Below are positions 60,705 through 64,000 of a stretch of 64,000 nt of DNA, one piece after another. How positions within the stretch are numbered: position 1 is the stretch's first letter; every line of letters begins with the position of its first letter. The notes beneath the pieces were generated by a model, which saw only the letters and a list, made by a program, of their open reading frames with translations, was not told the origin of the DNA and did not search any database. Source of the DNA: an uncultured Oscillospiraceae bacterium. GTDB taxonomy: Bacteria; Bacillota; Clostridia; Oscillospirales; Oscillospiraceae. Where the stretch lies: NCBI GenBank assembly GCA_944387035.1, contig CALXDJ010000007.1, positions 26,999 through 90,998 on the forward strand. The letters are read 5' to 3'. Both the position numbers and the translations under genes were made by a program.

Positions 60705-61643
60705 ATGACGGACCTGCTGATCAGCACCCTGACCCAGGGCCTGATTTACGCGCTGATTTCCTTCGGCGTCTATATCACCTATTCCATTCTGGACTTCCCC
60801 GACCTGGGGGTGGACGGCACGTTCCCCCTGGGCGCAGCAGTCACCGCCGTCCTGCTGACAAGAGGCGTGGACCCCTGGCTGACTCTGGTGGCTGCCGTGG
60901 CTGTGGGCGCCCTGGCAGGTCTGTTCACCGGCGTGGTCCATGTATGCCTGCGGGTGCGCAATCTCCTGGCTGGTATCATTACCATGACCGCCCTGTTCTC
61001 CATCAACCTCCAGATCGCCGGCTCCAACCTGACGGTGGACCGGGGGACGGACACCATCTTCACCTCCGCGCCGGTGATGGCGCTGCTGGGCGACATGACC
61101 CTCATGGGCCGCAAGCTGGTGGTTTCCCTGGTGCTGGCCGTGGTCATTAAGCTGCTGCTGGACCTGTACTTCAAGACCAAGTCCGGCCTGCTGCTGCGGG
61201 CTGTGGGCGACAACGCGGATCTCGTCACCACCCTGGCCAAGGACCGGGGCGCGGTGAAGATCCTGGGCCTTGTGATCTCCAATGCTCTGGTGGCCCTGGC
61301 GGGCTGCATCGTCTGCCACGAGCAGCGCAGCTTCTCCGCCACCATGGGCACCGGCCAGCTGGTCTACGGTCTGGCCGCCGTCATCATCGGTGTGTCCCTG
61401 ATGAATTTCTACGCTGCCTCTCCCGCCGCCCGCGGGCTGCGGAAAATCCGGGGGCTGCGGGTGCTGGCTTCCCCTGCCGGCACCACCGCCGTGATTTTGG
61501 GCAGCGTGCTCTACAAGCTGTGCATCCAGGTGGCTCTGAGCGCCGGACTGCCCGCCAATATGATGAAGCTGGTCACCGCCATGCTGTTCCTGCTGGTGCT
61601 GGTGCTGTCCGGCCGGAAAGGAGAGGCGATCATCCATGCTTGA
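60705..61643 (+). CDS. trpY: Tryptophan ABC transporter permease
   Basis: The 312-residue product has about eight spans and GVYITYSILDFPDLGVDGTFPLG, matching the first set's permease. GAGGAGG precedes ATG. It overlaps trpZ by eight bases, as in the paralogous operon. Confidence 0.9.
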   Translation: MTDLLISTLTQGLIYALISFGVYITYSILDFPDLGVDGTFPLGAAVTAVLLTRGVDPWLTLVAAVAVGALAGLFTGVVHVCLRVRNLLAGIITMTALFSINLQIAGSNLTVDRGTDTIFTSAPVMALLGDMTLMGRKLVVSLVLAVVIKLLLDLYFKTKSGLLLRAVGDNADLVTTLAKDRGAVKILGLVISNALVALAGCIVCHEQRSFSATMGTGQLVYGLAAVIIGVSLMNFYAASPAARGLRKIRGLRVLASPAGTTAVILGSVLYKLCIQVALSAGLPANMMKLVTAMLFLLVLVLSGRKGEAIIHA

Positions 61644-62409
61644 GGTCCGCAACATTACGAAAATCTATCATCCCGGCACGGTCACGGAGCAGCGTCTGTT
61701 TGAAAACTTCTCCCTGACCGTGGAACAGGGGCAGTTCGTCTCCATCGTGGGCAGCAACGGCAGCGGCAAGACCTCCCTGCTCAATATCATCTGCGGGTCC
61801 ATTCCCATCGAGGGCGGCGAGGTGCTGGTGGGCGGCAAACCCATCACCAAGATGAAGGACTACCGCCGCTACGCCACCATGGGCCGGGTCTATCAGAATC
61901 CCGCCGCAGGTACCTGCCCCAATCTCACCATGCTGGAAAATCTGTCCCTGGCGGACAACAAGGGCCGTCCCTTCGGCCTGGGCCGGGGCATCAACCGCAA
62001 GCGAGTGGACTTCTACCGCGAGCAGCTCCGGGCCCTGGACCTGGGCCTGGAGGATAAGCTGGACGTCAAGATGGGCGCCCTCTCCGGCGGACAGCGGCAG
62101 GCCGTGGCCTTGCTGATGGCCACCATGACACCTCTGGAATTTCTGATTCTGGATGAGCATACCGCCGCCCTGGACCCCAAGACCGCCGAAATCATCATGC
62201 GCTTGACCAACCAGGTCATCCGGGAAAAGCACCTGACTGCCATGATGGTCACCCACAACCTCCGCCACGCCGTGGAATATGGGGACCGGATGCTGATGAT
62301 GAACCGGGGCCACATCGTGCTGGACCGCTCCGGCGCGGAAAAAGCGGCCACTTCCGTAGACGATATCCTCCAACAGTTCAACGCCCTGTCTCTGGACAGC
62401 GGCACCTGA
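61636..62409 (+). CDS. trpZ: Tryptophan ABC transporter ATP-binding protein
   Basis: The 257-residue product has Walker A GSNGSGKTSL, signature LSGGQRQAVALLMA and Walker B LILDEHTAALDPK. It powers import with TrpX and TrpY. Last gene of the T-box-controlled operon. Confidence 0.92.
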   Translation: MLEVRNITKIYHPGTVTEQRLFENFSLTVEQGQFVSIVGSNGSGKTSLLNIICGSIPIEGGEVLVGGKPITKMKDYRRYATMGRVYQNPAAGTCPNLTMLENLSLADNKGRPFGLGRGINRKRVDFYREQLRALDLGLEDKLDVKMGALSGGQRQAVALLMATMTPLEFLILDEHTAALDPKTAEIIMRLTNQVIREKHLTAMMVTHNLRHAVEYGDRMLMMNRGHIVLDRSGAEKAATSVDDILQQFNALSLDSGT

Positions 62410-62416
62410 AAACACA

Positions 62417-62458
62417 AAAACCCGTCCGGCGCTTTTAGAGAGCGCCGGGCGGGTTTTG
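62417..62458. terminator. Bidirectional terminator between trpZ and ilvA
   Basis: An AAAACCCGTCCGGCGCT / AGCGCCGGGCGGGTTTT stem with one G-U pair ends both convergent genes. Confidence 0.85.
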
Positions 62459-62464
62459 TTTCGT

Positions 62465-63652
62465 TTACAGCAGCGGGTAATCCCGGGAGCTGAGCTCCTC
62501 CCGGATCTGGGCCACATGGGCGCTGTTCCGGGTCTCCAGCACCATGGTGACGATGCAGGCGCCCACATCGGAGAGCTGCGCCTCCCGGGCGTGATTGATG
62601 GTCACGATGTTGGCGCCGGTATCGGCCACCACCTGCAGCAGCTGCAGCAGTCCGCCGGGCTTATCCATGACCTTGGTGGTGATCTCCACCAGGCGGCCCG
62701 CCTTGGAAAGGCCCTTGGTGATGACACGGGAGAGCGTGGTCACATCCACGTTGCCGCCGGAGACCACGCACACCGTCTTGCCCGCGGTGGTGTCCACCTT
62801 CTTGAACATGCACGCCGCCACCGGAGTGGCGCCGGCGCCTTCCGCCACGGTCTTCTGCACCTCCATCAATGCCAGAATGGCGGAGGCGATCTCGTCTTCC
62901 CGCACGGTAACGATCTCATCCACATACTCCCGGCACAGCTGGAAAGTCAGATCGCCGGGGCGCTTGACCGCAATGCCGTCGGCAATGGTAGCCACACTGC
63001 CCAGCTCCACCGGACGGCCCTGCCGGATGGACTGCTCCATGGAGGCCGCGCCCTCAGCCTGGACGCCGATGACCCGGCAGGAGGGCTTGAGGTGCTTGAT
63101 GGCATAGGCAATGCCGCTGATGAGTCCGCCGCCGCCGATGGGGACCACCACCTGGCTCACATCCGGCAGCTGCTCCAGGATCTCCAGGCCAATGGTACCC
63201 TGTCCGGCAATGACGTAGGGATCGTTGAAGGGATGGGCAAAGGTATAGCCGTGCTCCTTGGTCAGGCGCTCGGCCTCCCGGGCCGCGTCGTCATACACGC
63301 CGGGAACCAGCACCACCTCGGCCCCGTAGGCCCGGGTGGCCTCCACCTTGCTGATGGGGGCACCGGCAGGCATGCAGATCACGGACCGGATGCCCAGCCG
63401 GGTGGCGGAGAGTGCAATGCCCTGGGCGTGGTTGCCTGCCGAGCAGGCGATGACACCCCGGGCAGCCTCCTCCGGTGTCAGGGAGAGAATCTTGTTATAG
63501 GCGCCCCGGAGCTTGAATGCGCCGGTCAGCTGCAGATTTTCCGCCTTGATGTAGATGTTTTCCCCCAGCTTGGGCGCCGGATCCAGCGGCGTACGCCGGG
63601 CAATTCCCCGCAGTGCCCCCTGCGCCTGCTGAATCATTTCCAAAGTCAGCAT
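62465..63652 (-). CDS. ilvA: Threonine ammonia-lyase
   Basis: IlvA deaminates threonine to 2-oxobutanoate with PLP. The 395-residue product has the PLP Lys in GAFKLRGAYNK, the cofactor Ser/Asn loop SAGNHAQG, the Gly-rich PIGGGGLISG and one C-terminal ACT domain (about 320-395). This is the shorter single-ACT form, seen both in biosynthetic and in degradative enzymes, so feedback by Ile is possible but not certain. GGAGGG precedes ATG. Confidence 0.93.
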   Translation of the reverse strand: MLTLEMIQQAQGALRGIARRTPLDPAPKLGENIYIKAENLQLTGAFKLRGAYNKILSLTPEEAARGVIACSAGNHAQGIALSATRLGIRSVICMPAGAPISKVEATRAYGAEVVLVPGVYDDAAREAERLTKEHGYTFAHPFNDPYVIAGQGTIGLEILEQLPDVSQVVVPIGGGGLISGIAYAIKHLKPSCRVIGVQAEGAASMEQSIRQGRPVELGSVATIADGIAVKRPGDLTFQLCREYVDEIVTVREDEIASAILALMEVQKTVAEGAGATPVAACMFKKVDTTAGKTVCVVSGGNVDVTTLSRVITKGLSKAGRLVEITTKVMDKPGGLLQLLQVVADTGANIVTINHAREAQLSDVGACIVTMVLETRNSAHVAQIREELSSRDYPLL

Positions 63653-63659
63653 GTCTCAT

Positions 63660-63727
63660 CCCTCCACACACGTAAAACACGTAAAATATATATCTGTGAT
63701 TATACAGGGCCCGCAGACGGATTACAA
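63660..63727 (-). promoter_or_regulatory. ilvA promoter and leader with repeated TTTTACGTG
   Basis: On the minus strand TTGTAA (63727-63722), a 17-bp spacer and TATAAT (63704-63699). Two direct copies of TTTTACGTG follow in the short leader before the ribosome binding site. The remaining gap to the tRNA (63728-63880) shows no gene. Confidence 0.65.
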
Positions 63728-63879
63728 CGGTGATTGTTCACGGGGGTTTGCCGTCCCAACCTCCCGGTTTTGTGACATGATACAGTGTATATCGCTTTCG
63801 GCCAAGCATCCATACCTGTCAGATTGGCCGGAGCCGGCAGTCACTGCACCGCTGGGATCGTGGATCCCATTCCGGTTTC

Positions 63880-63924
63880 AAAAACACAAAAGCTCCCAAA
63901 GTCTTACGACTTTAGGAGCTTTTC
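63880..63924 (-). terminator. Terminator downstream of tRNA-Val
   Basis: On the minus strand, AAAAGCTCCTAAAGTC pairs with GACTTTGGGAGCTTTT around GTAA (one G-U pair) and is followed by GTGTTTTTG. It follows the tRNA CCA end directly. Confidence 0.8.
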
Positions 63925-64000
63925 TGGTGGACGATACAGGACTCGAACCTGTGACCCCCTGCACGTCAAGCAGGTGCTCTAGCCAGCTGAGCTAATCGTC
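63925..64000 (-). tRNA. tRNA-Val (GAC), first 5' base outside window
   Basis: The minus strand folds as a tRNA: D-arm TAGCTCAGCTGGCTAGAGCA, anticodon stem CCTGC/GCAGG with loop TTGACGT (anticodon GAC, reading GUC and GUU), T-arm with GGTTCGAGTCC, and an encoded CCA (63927-63925). The acceptor 3' strand ATCGTCC needs a leading G that falls at position 64001, so one base is missing. Confidence 0.95.

Noticed and set aside
1..64000. CRISPR arrays, insertion sequences, prophage or integrated element
   Set aside because: No regularly spaced repeats, transposase genes, phage structural genes or direct-repeat-flanked tRNA insertions were seen; the lone recombinase has no cargo.

Overview
The window is about 60% GC, gene-dense and has no mobile-element cargo. 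Its content fits a strictly anaerobic gut Firmicute of the Oscillospiraceae type (Flavonifractor, Lawsonibacter, Oscillibacter or Intestinimonas-like). The clues are T-box riboswitches, AGGAGG ribosome binding sites with ATG, GTG and TTG starts, a type III glutamine synthetase, ferredoxin-dependent 2-oxoacid oxidoreductase genes, a CstA transporter and an acyl-CoA transferase. This placement is inferred from gene content; no database search was run.

Layout. 1-1.6 kb: end of a riboflavin operon (ribBA, ribH). 1.6-3.6 kb, minus strand: an uncharacterised cassette of one tiny ORF, a membrane protein, a three-repeat Ig-like protein and a Cys-rich protein. 3.7-5.8 kb: a decaying locus holding a 3-hydroxyacyl-CoA dehydrogenase, a 40-codon remnant and a GntR/FCD regulator interrupted by an in-frame TAG. 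6.1-7.7 kb: a solitary tyrosine recombinase followed directly by a pair of inverted 25-bp recombination-site-like repeats around 259 bp, then a small gene; I read this as a candidate invertible switch. 7.7-7.9 kb: a perfect-spacing sigma-A promoter feeding a structured RNA with no ORF. 8-13 kb: tex, DUF4230 and DUF1846 genes.

13-20 kb is nitrogen and purine metabolism: purA, purB, an asparagine T-box with asnB, and glnN. 20-23.3 kb: lrgAB, a CoA-transferase and a zinc-dependent phospholipase C-like protein. 23.4-31.7 kb is a complete chorismate/Phe/Tyr operon (aroF-tyrA-aroB-aroA-aroC-pheA-aroEK-aroQ). It is preceded by a 32-residue leader peptide rich in Tyr and Phe and an intrinsic terminator, which is strong evidence for attenuation. 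31.9-39.6 kb: cstA with its own GntR regulator, a four-subunit 2-oxoacid:ferredoxin oxidoreductase led by a P-loop ATPase, and ilvE behind a leucine-type T-box; together these suggest branched-chain amino acid turnover.

39.6-55.7 kb is mixed: an acetyltransferase, htpG, a LysE exporter with a divergent XRE-cupin regulator, a NifU/MoxR/VWA-like/LRR-like operon, a YtrA-type GntR-ABC operon with a palindromic operator, a CBS-containing pyrophosphatase, an M24 peptidase, and pyrG behind a leader with its own terminator. 55.9-62.4 kb carries two paralogous three-gene ABC importers of the TrpXYZ type; the second lies behind a T-box whose specifier reads TGG (Trp). The window closes with ilvA (minus strand) and a tRNA-Val cut by the window edge.
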